DNA of 64,000 nucleotides from Siphonodentalium dalli (lineage: Eukaryota; Mollusca; Scaphopoda; Gadilida; Siphonodentaliidae). The position numbers were made by a program, and so were the translations under genes. The stretch lies in contig CP136067.1 in NCBI GenBank assembly GCA_032622095.1, positions 118,967,281-119,031,280 on the forward strand, in the 5' to 3' direction. This document shows, piece after piece, positions 36,685 to 49,800 of this stretch. The notes below the pieces were generated by a model. The model made no database searches and had not been told where the DNA came from. It saw only the letters and a list, made by a program, of their open reading frames with translations. The first letter of the stretch is position 1, and every line of letters begins with the position of its first letter.

Positions 36685-36992
36685 TTGGAAATCTAAATAC
36701 AGGCGATATATCCATAATTCATTATACTCATCGCAATATAGGAGACATCATCTTCGAGTTTTTATCAGTCAACGATATTCATGAATGATTATTCTTTCGC
36801 ATATTGTTGTATTTATAACTATTTATAAATACTACGATTCTCACAAACATTTACTACGCCAGGAATGCACTCCATATTTGGAAACGATTTAATAAGTCAT
36901 GTTGGGAATGCCGCGTTGTCATCGAAATGAAATATAATCGACAAATCTAGAGACGTACATCCATTAGGATTTTCGGCGGTGTTTTAAAGAGA
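36685..36992. repeat. Dispersed ~305-bp repeat, copy 2
   Basis: Counterpart of 13155-13462. No gene is recognised between here and the ACVR2 3' UTR. Confidence 0.7.
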
Positions 36993-37498
36993 ATGCTATC
37001 ATCATTCATTCCATAATAAATAACAAGGCAGAGGCCGATCTTTCTGGAAATACGTATCATAGAAAGATTGTGTCAAGGTAGAACATATCTGCCTCTTTTA
37101 TTTGTAAGTTTGAAAAATTTCAAGAAAAGACATGATTTAATTAACATGCGCACTGAATTAGAAATAATTCTAGTGAGTTGAATAAAAATATTAAAGGCTA
37201 TTCTCATAACAGAATAACTCAGTGATTTCAGGTAACTTAAATAAAAATATTTTGAGGCTATCAGTCACTATGTGAATCAAGTTACAAATGCCTTAAGGAA
37301 TGATGATCAACAAGTTTCCTGTAGGAATGAAAGGGCAATTCTAGCCGATAACAAGCCTGGAAATAACTTACAATTATGGTGCCGGACAAGAGACAGGCAC
37401 TGTTGCTTAACCAACAATAATTTAACACATAAAAATACAATACTTGCCGAGATTTGTTTACGTAACCACATGAAAGTCGTACCATTTATAGCAATTTG

Positions 37499-37504
37499 TT
37501 TATT
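37499..37504 (-). terminator. Candidate polyadenylation signal for ACVR2
   Basis: AATAAA on the minus strand about 258 nt past the stop codon; the intervening 3' UTR would include the 30-bp G/C homopolymer tract at 37557-37587. Placement is plausible, but the hexamer is common in AT-rich DNA and no downstream element was defined. Confidence 0.3.
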
Positions 37505-37555
37505 TGAAGATAGAGTAAATTCAAAGAAAATAAATCTTGCAACAGAATTTTGATG

Positions 37556-37588
37556 ATGGGGGGAGGGGGGGGGGGGGGGGGGGGGGTG
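37556..37588. repeat. Long G homopolymer tract
   Basis: GGGGGGA followed by more than 20 consecutive G on the plus strand (C-rich in the ACVR2 sense strand), in the predicted 3' UTR. It could form a G-quadruplex on the plus strand. The length is probably polymorphic and prone to assembly error. Confidence 0.8.
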
Positions 37589-37761
37589 TGGACTGAACAG
37601 TTCTGGAAGACTTTATCCTTACAGCAGGACCATAGTTACTGTGAGAGCCAAAGTCAAGGATCATAAATTTTGAGGAAACTTGTGAACCATCAATTCTGTT
37701 AAGTATTTGAGTCCTTGATTCTTGAGACTTTCTACATTTGCACCAATTTAATCGAATGATG

Positions 37762-37893
37762 TTAGACTGAGGTAGACTCGCTTTCACTTTTGGCAAGCTG
37801 AGCGATTCGTTCTTGAACGCAGTCCGCAGAAAGCCGCGCTTCTGCGTCCTGATCCCAGCATTCTTCGATCGTTGATATCAAAGCTTCCATCTC
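37762..37893 (-). CDS. ACVR2: ACVR2 terminal exon: kinase C-terminus and stop
   Basis: 132 bp including the TAA stop, entered after ATATTTTCAG. It encodes [20 protein letters not shown] followed by [13 protein letters not shown], the last kinase helices, and a short tail ending STSV. The tail is about 20 residues shorter than in vertebrate ACVR2A/B. The final T-S-V fits a class I PDZ-binding consensus (S/T-x-hydrophobic), as does the vertebrate tail ESSL, so scaffold binding may be kept (inference). Only about 23 bp separate the acceptor from a D-family MITE cluster at 37917. A further 3' exon is not needed, because the reading frame stops within this one. Confidence 0.92.
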   Translation of the reverse strand, partial: EMEALISTIEECWDQDAEARLSADCVQERIAQLAKSESESTSV

Positions 37894-40800
37894 CTGAAAA
37901 TATAATGCGATATGTTCAAGCCTTGAAATAGTGTGTCTGTCATTTGCAGAATGAGGTCCCCAGAGGGAGAATTTAGTGATGCTACCCCGCATAGTGGGCT
38001 AGCATCACCAATTCACCCTCTGGGAACCTCATTCTGCTGAGGTGTAAGCAGAATGAGGTCCCCAGAGGGTGAATTTGGTGATGCTAGCCTGCTATGCGGG
38101 GTAGCATCACTATATTCACCCTCTGGGGACCTCATTCTGCAAATGACAGACACACTATTTGAAGGCTTGGAAATGTTCCAGTCAAGCCTTCCTGCAAATA
38201 GTGTGTCATTTGCAGAATGAGGTCCCCAGAGTGAATTTAGTGACACTACCCCATACAGCAGTCTAATCTAAAAATGTGTGACTAAATCAGCTTAGGTGTG
38301 GATTGGCAGCTACCGGGAAATGAGAAATGGATAGTGATGTTCCGATAATCGGAATCGGAATCGGCCATCGGCCGATAATAGCCCATCGGAAATTAATCGT
38401 ACCTCGCAGTTGAACATCGGCTTTTACCGATTGTCAAAATAAATAAAAACGTTCTAGTATCTAAGCGCAATGTGCACGCTGTAATAAACATACGCAATAC
38501 AACTGTAGTATTGAATGTAAAACGCAGTTGTAACAGCCTAAAAAGAAGCCATTGGCATCATCAAAGCAGTCTGATATGATGATATATTATAAGAATGGCA
38601 ATACACATGCCCGACATCCCGTGTAATATGAAGTTATTGGTTCAATCGCGTTGACACGAAATAGATTCAAAGAAAGCTTTAATTAAAAAGCTGACCTGAT
38701 TACAGTGAGGCTTCCTCTAGAGCACGTGTCATGTGACGTCACATGCTATGTCAATAACTTGAAGCACACACTGAATGAATTAATACAGTTGTTATCAGAA
38801 CTGTCTTCAATAACGATCAATGTTAGTAGGGGCATAATTAGCTTTTTCGTCTGTACAACGTATGCTATGAAATACGCTTAGCTCCACGTTGAACTTGCGA
38901 AACAAAAATTGAGCAGGCGGAACTACTCTAGTGATCCGAATAACCGTACCCGTACGATTGTTAATTTTGGAGAAAAAATCCACCCCCTACGATTCTTATT
39001 CAAGCCCCTACGATTATTTAATTTTGATCACCCATACTCCATGAATGATCGCATTATTCGTAGTTTTTAATCAAATGGCATGCATGAAACGGAATACGTT
39101 CAAAGAATTCGCGCAGCCGTCTGGCATCGCAATATAATCAATGATTTGATCCATGGGAAGTAACTCCATCCTCGCACGTGTCGCTATTTTGCAATTCGTG
39201 CGACCCTATTGCAATAGACAGACCCCCCTCTGCGGGTATTGTTTATCGTTCAGTGAGGCGAACAAAGGTGACAACGCGTTATGTCTGTGTTTTTTTTTTA
39301 CAATTGACGCGTTATTAACTAAGAAGTTAATCAACGTCTGGGGCTCACGTTTGAAAGTTTCTTTAATTAGAAGTAGTTGGTGGACCGATTTCGAGCCTTG
39401 TGCTGGAACTGAAAATTCGTATAAAAGTGTTGACGCAGTGTTCTCCGTTCAAATCAATGACATTGAAAAGGTTCTGCAAGAACCAGACGTTGTCCGTGCT
39501 GGGTCGAGGAGTGTTTATTATAAGTTTTTGTTTGATAATTAAATCAGTGTTCTTCAATGATCTCCTTTTTCATTGACATTTCCACCCCCTACTATTATTC
39601 CGACCCCTACTATTATTAAAATTTGGCAAATTTTCCACCCCCTACTATTATTCCGACCCCTACTATTATTCGGATCACTAAAGTATAAAAGCTTCCGAGT
39701 TGTTAAAAGATAAAAGGTGTGACCAATGGAAACTTGGGAAATCTCAGACAAATATGACAGCAATTATTATCCATCAATCAAAATTTAGTTAATAATCATC
39801 GCCATTCCATACATTGTTGTATTCAATCAAGACTTTTACTCTGCATGCAAGTGTTCCACACATGGTCATAACGTTACTCTGAGTCGGCACCTTTGATCTC
39901 TTTGTCAAAACAACTACCGGTATACATCAAAGGAAGCACACAACCGACGTCGGCAGAAATACTGTCACGACAGTGTGTATATATTTCTTTGATGTATTTG
40001 GCTTTGAAACTATGCGGGATATGGAGTGCATTGGGTGTATATAAGTCCATTATAGGAACAAACGCACAATATATATAAACATCGGAATCGGAATCGGAAA
40101 TCGGCCGATTGTGCCTCCAGTTATCGGAAATCGGTCCGATAAGCTTTTTCATTATCGGAACATCACTAGAAATGGAATTATCATTTTGTTAAAAAGTAAC
40201 TATTTTTTAAGTCTATAAAGTGAATCGCAAATAGGCATATTGTATCATGAGAAAAAATGATGATACGTATCATATCATAGCAGGGATGTATTAAATTATG
40301 ACCAAATATTGCAGACTTACAGAATTTTTCAGCCACACTTCTTTGATAGTTGGCCGCATTTTCTTGACTACAACAAGATCTTGCATATCTTCTAAGCTGG
40401 GATGGAGGCCAGCCTCGTCTTCAAACGGCAGTAGATACTGATCCACTGGACCTAATGAACATGACAAACACAGTGTTCATACAATCTATATATATATATA
40501 TGTAACAAGTCATCTGTGTGAATGTGTACAACTCGGCCATGCTTTTGGCACGTTTATAACTTTACAACCATGTGTCCAATGTAGCCCAAATTTGGAACAT
40601 GTACAATCCGACAGATCTTAGGATACGACACACACATATTCAGGCTGATTGGCCTGAGATACAGCATATTTTCAAGGGTCGCGATGATGAAATTCCATCA
40701 CCATAGGAGGGATTTAGAAAACTAAAGCACGGGCACCGTAGAGAGCACTAAGAGACTCTACATGTGTATAGCGATCTATGTCAAGTGCATGATAGATACA

Positions 40801-43800
40801 ATATATAGTTATGCTGCTTCCATCAGCAAATGGACCAAACTCTTTTAACCAGTAAGTTTTGATGGGCAATCCCCTAATTTTTTCTTACCTCTCAAAATAG
40901 AACTGGTATCTGCCAATATCTGCATGATAATCCTTTATATCATAGTTGTTTTAAAAACTTATATTTGAAATTCTTCCAATGCAGCAGACTTTATTATAGA
41001 TTACAGTTAATTTCGCATGGATTTTAAAAGACAACTACAGGGGCCAAATATGGGACACACTCCCAATGGGAAATAGTCAGGTTTTTCATATTTTCTTAAA
41101 ATAAAATTCTCAATTCACATTAACTCTCTAAGTTTGCAACAAAATTTAGGTCTTTTCTTTATGTTACGGAGATTTTCAAGTCCTTGTGCTCAATTGACAT
41201 AAAATAATAATAAAGTTCATAACAAATGCATTGAACAGTTTGATTACACTAATCTTCACAAAAGGGGTGAAAATACATTTTGAGGAGAATCAAAATCGAT
41301 TTGTATCTTTTGACATTTAAGAATCAATATATCAGCATCATACAGCATGATGTGCCAAAGTCAGATTAGGGAGGGGGGGGGGGGGTTACAGAAGGGGGTA
41401 ACACTAACACATGGATTCCCATACTGCAAATCCATTTCTGGCAATTTCTTAATTAACAGGACTTCAATTGACATCTATTATCATCTCAGCTTTGATTCTT
41501 GTTAGTGTTTGTCACACGAACCTTTACGCAAGACGGTTCGGTGAATCGTGTGGAAAATTAAGCCCTGCACAATAATGCTTGTTGCTACATTCAGAAATGA
41601 CCAATTATAAGTGCAAATTTACCCAATTGAAAGGACCCAGGACCCAATCCCAAAAAGGGTCGAAAAATCCGTTACGTTGTCCTTATTTCCTTCAGATATC
41701 TTGGCAGATGGCATATTTGGCCCAATTTGATTTGCATTCTTCATAAATGAAAGTGTCAATGACACTGTAGCTCAACTTAGGTAGGGGAATAATTAATGGT
41801 TGACAGTATATAGGAAAGGAAAGGTGCTAATTGCAATGTCTGACCTGTGCCAAAGGATTTAGTCATGCAAAGAGTAAAATCCAAGATGGCTGCTGGCGGC
41901 CATGTTTTTTGGCCAAACGACCCCAAAATCACTCGTTCCCATCTACATGTCAATATTAACATCCATGACAAATTTCATGATGATCAGACGAATAGTACGA
42001 CCTGTAGCCCGCGCCAATTGATTGAATTTTGAAATCCAAGATGGCTGCCAACAGCCATGTTATTGTTGCCGAATGACCCCAAAATGACTCGTTCCCATCT
42101 ACATTTCAATGGCAACGTTCATGACAAATTAATTTCATAAACATCAGACAAAAGGTACGACCTGTAGCCCGCGCCAAAGGATTTAGTCATGTAAAGAGTA
42201 AAATCCAAGATGGCTGCTGACGGCCATGTTTTTCGGCCGAACGACACCAAAATGACTCGTTCCCATCTACATGTCATTGTTAACATCCATGACAAATTTC
42301 ATGAAGTTCCGACCAAAGCTACAACCTGTAGCCCGCGCCAAAGGATTTAGTCATGCAAAGAGTAAAAACGAAGATGGCTGCTGGCGGCCATGTTTTTTGG
42401 CCGAACGACCCCAAGATCACTCGTTCCCATCTACATGTCAATATTAACATCCATAACAAATTTCATGATGATCAGACGAATAGTATGACCTGTAGCCCAC
42501 GCCAATGGATTGAATTTTGAAATCCAAGATGGCCACCAGCAGCCATGTTTTTTTGCCGAATGACCCCAAAATGACTCGTTCCCATCTACATGTCAATGGC
42601 AACGTTCATGACAAATTTCATAAACATCAGACTAAAGGTACGACCTGTAGCCCGCGCCATGGGATTTAGTGATGTAAAGAGTAAAATCTAAGATGGCTGC
42701 TGACGGCCATGTTTTTCGGCCGAACGACACCAAAATGACTCGTTCCCATATACATATCATTGTTAACATCCATGAAAAATTTCATGAAGTTCCGACCAAA
42801 GCTACAACCTGTAGCCCGCGCCAAAGGATTTAGTCATGCAAAGAGTAAAATCCAAGATGGCTGCTGGCGGCCATGTTTTTTGGCCGAACGATCCCAATAT
42901 CACTCGTTCCCATCTACATGTCAATATTAACATCCATGACAAATTTCATGATGATCAGACGAACAGTACGACCTGTAGCCCGTGCCAATGGATTGAATTT
43001 TGAAATCCAAGATGGCTGCCAGTGGCCATGTTTTTTGGCCGAATGACACCAAAATGACTCGTTCCCATCTACATGTCAATGTCAACATGCATGACAAATT
43101 TCATAAAGATCAGAACAAAGGTACGACCTGTAGCCCGCACCAAAGGAAATTGTTGACGGACACACGGACGATGGACGCCAAACCATGGCAATAGCTCAAA
43201 CTTACAGACCTTCTCAAAAGTAATGGAGTAACGTTACGACCGCGTTGGTACAACGCGGTCGTAACGTTACTCCAACGCGATCGTAACATTACTCCAACGC
43301 GGTCGAGGAAACCGCCAACGCAACATAACGCGGTCGGCACGACCACCAACGCAACAAACGCGGTCGAGATAACCGTCAACACAACAAACGAGGTCGGGAG
43401 AATATACTGTAATAATAATTATTGAATAACATTGTAAACATGAACTTTGAGACATGAACTCATTTTATTAAAAAAACATTAAATTGAAAAGAGAAAATGA
43501 ACGACGGCCACCAATTTTAGTTTCATACAATTTTCTGATAGGAAACAGAACGAAGTGTTGTAATCAATCGAGACGGTGACCGTGTGTTTGGCTTGGGTGA
43601 TGCATGATTTATTGGTGATGTTTTACATTTACATTTAGAATTTTTCTGGAAAAAAATAATAAATAGATGCAGATCACATCGATCGCGCTGCACGAATGAA
43701 TAGAGATGCAATTGAGATTTCTAACAAACAAAAAACTTTGAGTTCACGTCGCAATGTACATGTACGTGTATTCTTTGAATATTTAATATTCAGCATCACC

Positions 43801-46800
43801 TCCTAATAAAGGTCAATAACCTGTACGCCAAGGGTCCGATGTCATTTGAAATCTTCGTGAGGGTACGATAAAACACACATCTACATTTACACGTACGTTC
43901 GTAATTGACACATGGATATACATGTACAGTGATGCAAATAATTTAGAATATTAATTATCCATGTGTTGTGAAATACATGTGTAAAACAAACAGCGCTCAG
44001 ATTTGGTTACCAGTGATTTGTCACTTTAACCAACAGACCGCGGATCAAAAGCATGCTGCGAATGATTGACAGCGGTGTCAATAGACGCAAATACAATACG
44101 GGGCGTGTCTTCGGTAAAGTGGAGAGTGATACCATGCGACTCAAACGGAATTCTCGATTGAAAACGTGCTGTCATAACTTCGTCGGTTTTGATTGGCTAG
44201 TGACCACTCGATGAAGTCTTGTTCAGGTGTTACTTTATTCATTGATGATGAAATAACGAAATCATTCGTATTCAATGGTGCTTCGAAGAGACCAACAATG
44301 TATAATCCGCTATTGTGTAGGCAAGCATATGATAAATTTTAACTTTCTTTTTACCGTTGGATATATAATTGAATAATATTGTTAACTTCAGTTTTTTTTT
44401 CACCGGAATTAAATCACTGCAATTCAATTATTTATTTGTCTTCATCAAATATTTGAAAACAATGTACAATGTACATTTGAAGATCCATGCGCCGTCCGAC
44501 GCAGTAGATACCAAATTAGACAAAATTGTTTTTTTCTAGATTTCCGGTTTATAAAAGAAAACTTTAATATAGTCACCATCAATTATTATGTCACAGAAAT
44601 CGCAAAAAAAACACACAAATGTCCACCGTTTTATTATCGATCTATATCTACATACGTTCGTGGTTTTACATTGAAAACGAGTACAAACTATCATAATTTA
44701 AACGCTCTTTATTACATACCACATTTCGGTGTAAACATGGACGCTCTTTATTAGAAGCGATAATTTGAATTTTTTTGTAAGACTGACAACAAGTGAGTTA
44801 AATGTATTCTCTTGAAAGCCGATATCTAGTCATCAAAACCTCATATAATAAAAAGTTCTTTTGCACATATATTTACAGTATTCTCCGAAATTCGTTATCA
44901 TTACTACTGACAAGTACATCGTAAAATATTAACAATTCAAATCACAAGTCTACAGTCGACACATAATGGCTTACCCATTTGATTTCAAACGCCGATGCCG
45001 GACAAAATATATAGGGTAATTTAATGTCCCGCTAAAAAAAACACACCACCACCAGATAATTTTCTGTAACTCCACCCATATTTGAAAATTGATTGATATG
45101 TGTACATGCAGTATGTAAAAATCGGCATGACCGCCAACGCAACAAACGCGGTCAAGTTAACCGTCAACGCAACAAACGCAGTCGAGATAACCGTCAACGA
45201 AATGGAATGTTTCCAAAATAATACAATGTTGTTTGCGTGACGAGAGTAATGCATTCTGATTAGTGTTAAATGTTTTACATATAGGCCCACATTTAGATTT
45301 TTCCGGGAAAAAAACTAATAAATACATATAGATCACAACGCGGTCGAGTAAACAGTCACGCAACAAACGCAGTCGAGATAACCATCAACGAAATGGAACG
45401 TTTCCAAAATAATACAATGTTGTTGACGTGATGGGAGTAATGCATGATATATTTGTGTTAAAATGTTTTACATATTGGCCCACATTTAGATTTTTTCCTG
45501 GAAAAAATAATAAATTAATATAAATCACGTTGATCGCGCTGCACGAATTAATGGAAACGTAATCGAGACTGCTAACAAACAAAACATATTGATGTCACGT
45601 CGCTATGTACATGTACATGTATGTGTGTTATTTGAATATTTAATATTCAGCGTCATATCCGTTTAAATGTCGATTACCTGTACGCTCATGTATAGACCAA
45701 GGGTATTGTGTCAGTTCCGATGTCGGCCGAAACGGTATGAAACAATAAAGCGCGTTTATTTTCGCCATAAACAAACGCCATGAAAAATTCCAGAAATGTT
45801 CACGACGCTTGTTATGTATACCACTATACATGTGCATGTACATGTAGCATTAAATAAACCAATAATCATTATAAAATAAACACGATTTGTGATTTATGTC
45901 GAAGAATACCATGACTTGATTATTCGGACTTTCATTAGCCTCTCGTCGGTAGTTTGTAAAATATTATCCAGATATCAGTGCCCCTTTAATACAAGGAAAA
46001 CATAACTTCCCCATCGCGAACCTCTATTGGACCACGCACGCTGCTGAATGGTGACATTGTCTCGTTCTTTGAAGTTATTATTAAATTTAGATCAAAGGAA
46101 TTTCTGCAAGATATTTTTATACCATGTAGCAACTTTGTGAAGATGACTCCTCCTACCAGCTTGTATTCTGTATTGATTGACTGTGATTCAAACACAGAAT
46201 TCTCGACTGGACACGTGCAAGCATAACTTTGTCTGTTTTGATTGGCTAGCGGACATCGTGTGCCACAATGATCACGCAATGAGGCCGTGTCACTTTCACG
46301 ATGATGAAATAAACTTACTCAACGTGGCTTCGAAGAGACGTTACATGTTTCAGTAATTGTCCGCTATTGTATTGGCAAGCATACATGTATGGTAAATATT
46401 AACTTTTACTTTTTACCGTACTAGTAGTATATATAAGTTTAATAATTCAGTTAAATTCTGTTTTTCTCACCAGAATTAAATCACTGCAATTCAGTTTCTT
46501 TATGTGTCCTCATCAAATATTTAAAAACAAATATATACATTTGAAAACGTGTGTGCGACTGTGCGTTGATCATTAGCGCAACGTGTTTAACGTAAACGCG
46601 GTCTGCGTTAAACTTCAACGCGGTCCGTTGATTTTCAACGCGGTCGTAATGTATCAACGCGTTATCAACGCAAAAACCGCGTTGCGTTGGCGTTACGACC
46701 ACGTTGAGGACCGCGTTAAAAGGGCCACTTATTTTGAGAAGGTGTGTACAAAGTAAGTTGAGCTAATAATGCTTGGCATACAGTAATGCCCTAAATAATC

Positions 46801-49800
46801 GACTCCTTAACCACAGCAGAATTATGGGTAATTTTTCAGGATTTAGTTGGAAATATGGCCTGTTGCCATTCATCGTAAAGCTCTCACTGAGCTTTCCGAT
46901 GAATGGCAACAAGCCATATTTCCGACTAAATCCTGAAAAATTACCCATAATTCTGCTGTGGTTAAGGAGTCGATTATTTAGGGCATTACTGTAAAATTTG
47001 TATTCTTGTTTCTATGGAGGTGTAATTTGTACTCACCATCTGCGCCCGAACATCTGTTGACTAATTCCCAGAGGACCAAACCAAACGCATACATGTCAAT
47101 ACGTAGAAATGCATCCCTGTTAAAACTAATAGCACCCTCCAATACCTCTGGAGCCATGTACCTCCTTGTTCCAACCTGTAAACGATTCCACTATAAATTT
47201 AGCAACTGTAACAAGAGCACTGCCATGATGGCCTAATATGCCCATTGGATTGTTTCAAATTTCTTTCTAAGATTCCATAACTTGAAAAGCAACAAGAATT
47301 CACATCAGAGATGCGGGGTCAAGTTCCGGTAGCTATGCGAAACTTGGAATTGGATTGAAAATGCATTAATCGTAACTGGCTATCAAACAAAACATTGTTG
47401 AGGAAGTCGGATACCAAATATTCCCATGTGAACCGACATCGCCAAAGTATTTGTGCTATCGCGATAAAAATCATAACAAGTTATTCTGTTACTGCGATCA
47501 AAATTTACAAAACATTGTTGAGCAGGACTCATATACTCAATATCAACAATATCAGTTGATCATTTTTCAAGTTATCCATAAATAGGTAAATATATAAATA
47601 CTGCCAAAAAAATAAATCAACATCTAAAAAGTCATGTATATTGCATAAACAATTGTAAACACGAATCGTGTTATATGTTGAATCAAGTTTGATGCTACTC
47701 ATTTAGAGATGAGGTTAGATCAAATTATACGGACAAAGTTTCCATTTCAAATTCTTAATGAGTATAAATATTGTAACCAGGCAACTTTTTAACGAATCTG
47801 TGGGTTATAATTTAACCCTTTGAGTGCCAGGTCCGATTTTTGTATCGACCCATATACCCTGTGCCAATGCATTCTCTTATATATGCGAGTCGACCATAGG
47901 TCGCCTCGCATATATAAGAGAATGCATTGGCCTAACCCAAAAAAATATATAATAAAAAATAAATTTTTTTTTTTTTTTTTTTTAGGGCACTCTGCAGACC
48001 ATAAATTAGGGCCGATGAGATCGGCCCCTGGCACTAAAAGGGTTAAGGATAATTATGATAGACATCAGTCCTGATTCGGTATAATGCCCATGCTGAGTGT
48101 CTTTGGTGAATATGGGACTAAAATAAATATTTCATTAATAAATACCTGCCTCCTCACAAATATAAATTATAAGCCCTAAAAGGAAAAGAAAATTTCTTCC
48201 CATAACTACACTGTGCTCATTGTGACCTGTCATAATTTGTGGTGCCAGGCCCATATATTGGTCTCAATGATGTTTCAACAAAAAACAAAATGACAGCCCA
48301 CTCCTACTTTTTTCCCTACATGTTACCTGATGTTACCGGAAACATCACTATTTTACGTTTGGGCCGAATATAAATAAGAACAAATGACTCCCTTTTCATT
48401 TAGAGAAAACTATTCCCAGAGAAATGAACAGAACATTGTTTATCCAGCCAAAAGAAAATTCAGATTAGACAACATGTCATAGGCTTATTTCAAGCCCTGT
48501 CACGTACTGCAGGTACTAACCTGTCCATGTGTTTCCCCCAGACAACGCCCAGGCTCAAATTTCAATGCCAGACCGAAGTCCGCTATGCATGCTGATAAGT
48601 CACTTTTTAATAGAACGTTTTTACTTTTGAAGTCTCTGTGCGCAACTGATGGTTTGATCGTATTCACATCATCAGTTCTGTTAAACTGGATCTCATCGTG
48701 AAGATACGCCAATCCGTAAGCCATAGTTTCTCCAATCTTACACAATTCTTTCCACGAAACTAAGTTACTCTTTAAATAGTCACTCAAAGAGCCGTTCTCT
48801 TGATACTCCGTTAGCAACCATAAGGCCTGGCCTATATCATCTGTGCGTCGCTCTGCCGCAATAAATTTGAGAAGGTTAGCATGTTTCATCATTGGCAGGC
48901 CGTATATGTCTTGTTCCGATAGCCAGGACTGTCGGTCCTGAATAGGGAATATTTTCACTGCCACGAACTCCCCTTCTGAAAATTGAGCTTTCCAAACAGC
49001 ACCAAATCTACCTCTTGCTTTAAGCTCGATAAGTTGTAGTGGGCGGAGCGATGAGGGAGAGGGAGGAGTCGACAGAAGAGGATCATCAATAGGTAACTGT
49101 TGGTGTGAGAAAAGCCGCTGTTTGTATCGTCGATATAGCCAGAATATGACAATAACTATGAGTGTTAGAACCATTATTGGAGCAATTGATTTTACTAGTG
49201 TTTCAGTCAACTGATCGTCTGATTCTCTCACAACGTTAGAAACCCCAACATCTGCAATGGAATAAGAATTGAATTAAAACTCAAACAAGTGCATCGCAAA
49301 GTCTACTCTCATGATAGAAGGTCCGGTTTGGAGAGGTTTTACTATACAGGGTGGAAGCATGTTATCAATTATCACAAAAAAGGCACTACTAGTAATTACT
49401 CAAATCCACAGAAGTGCAACAACATAACAACAATTCCATGTGTTCAAGAATGAGATGAACATTTGTCTCGTGACCGCCACTTTGAGAACCGATATTCTGG
49501 TATTTATTTTCACTGGGAGCCCTTATGGACTCCACTATCTCGCCATCAATTTTCCCAAAACAATGCAGACCCAAATAAGCATCGTGCAGGGTGGAATTTT
49601 TTCATAAAATTAATAAATGTACATGTATGTTTATTTGGCACACAAGAGTATGTTAACCCTTTACCCAACAGAAGGGCCCTGTGCCAATGCATTCTCTTAT
49701 ATATGCGAGTCGACCATAGGTCGCCTCGCATATATAAGAGAATGCATTGGCTTAACACATTAAAAATTATAAAATTGTTAAAGAATGTAAGAAAAAATGG

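Noticed and set aside
39153-39542. 129-codon plus-strand frame as a transposase gene
   Set aside because: No hAT dimerisation or catalytic motifs recognised; kept only as a note within the nested element.
46763-46994. Open frames on both strands (60-73 codons) in the family A MITE
   Set aside because: Mirror-image frames inside a palindrome; the same peptide recurs at every family A copy.
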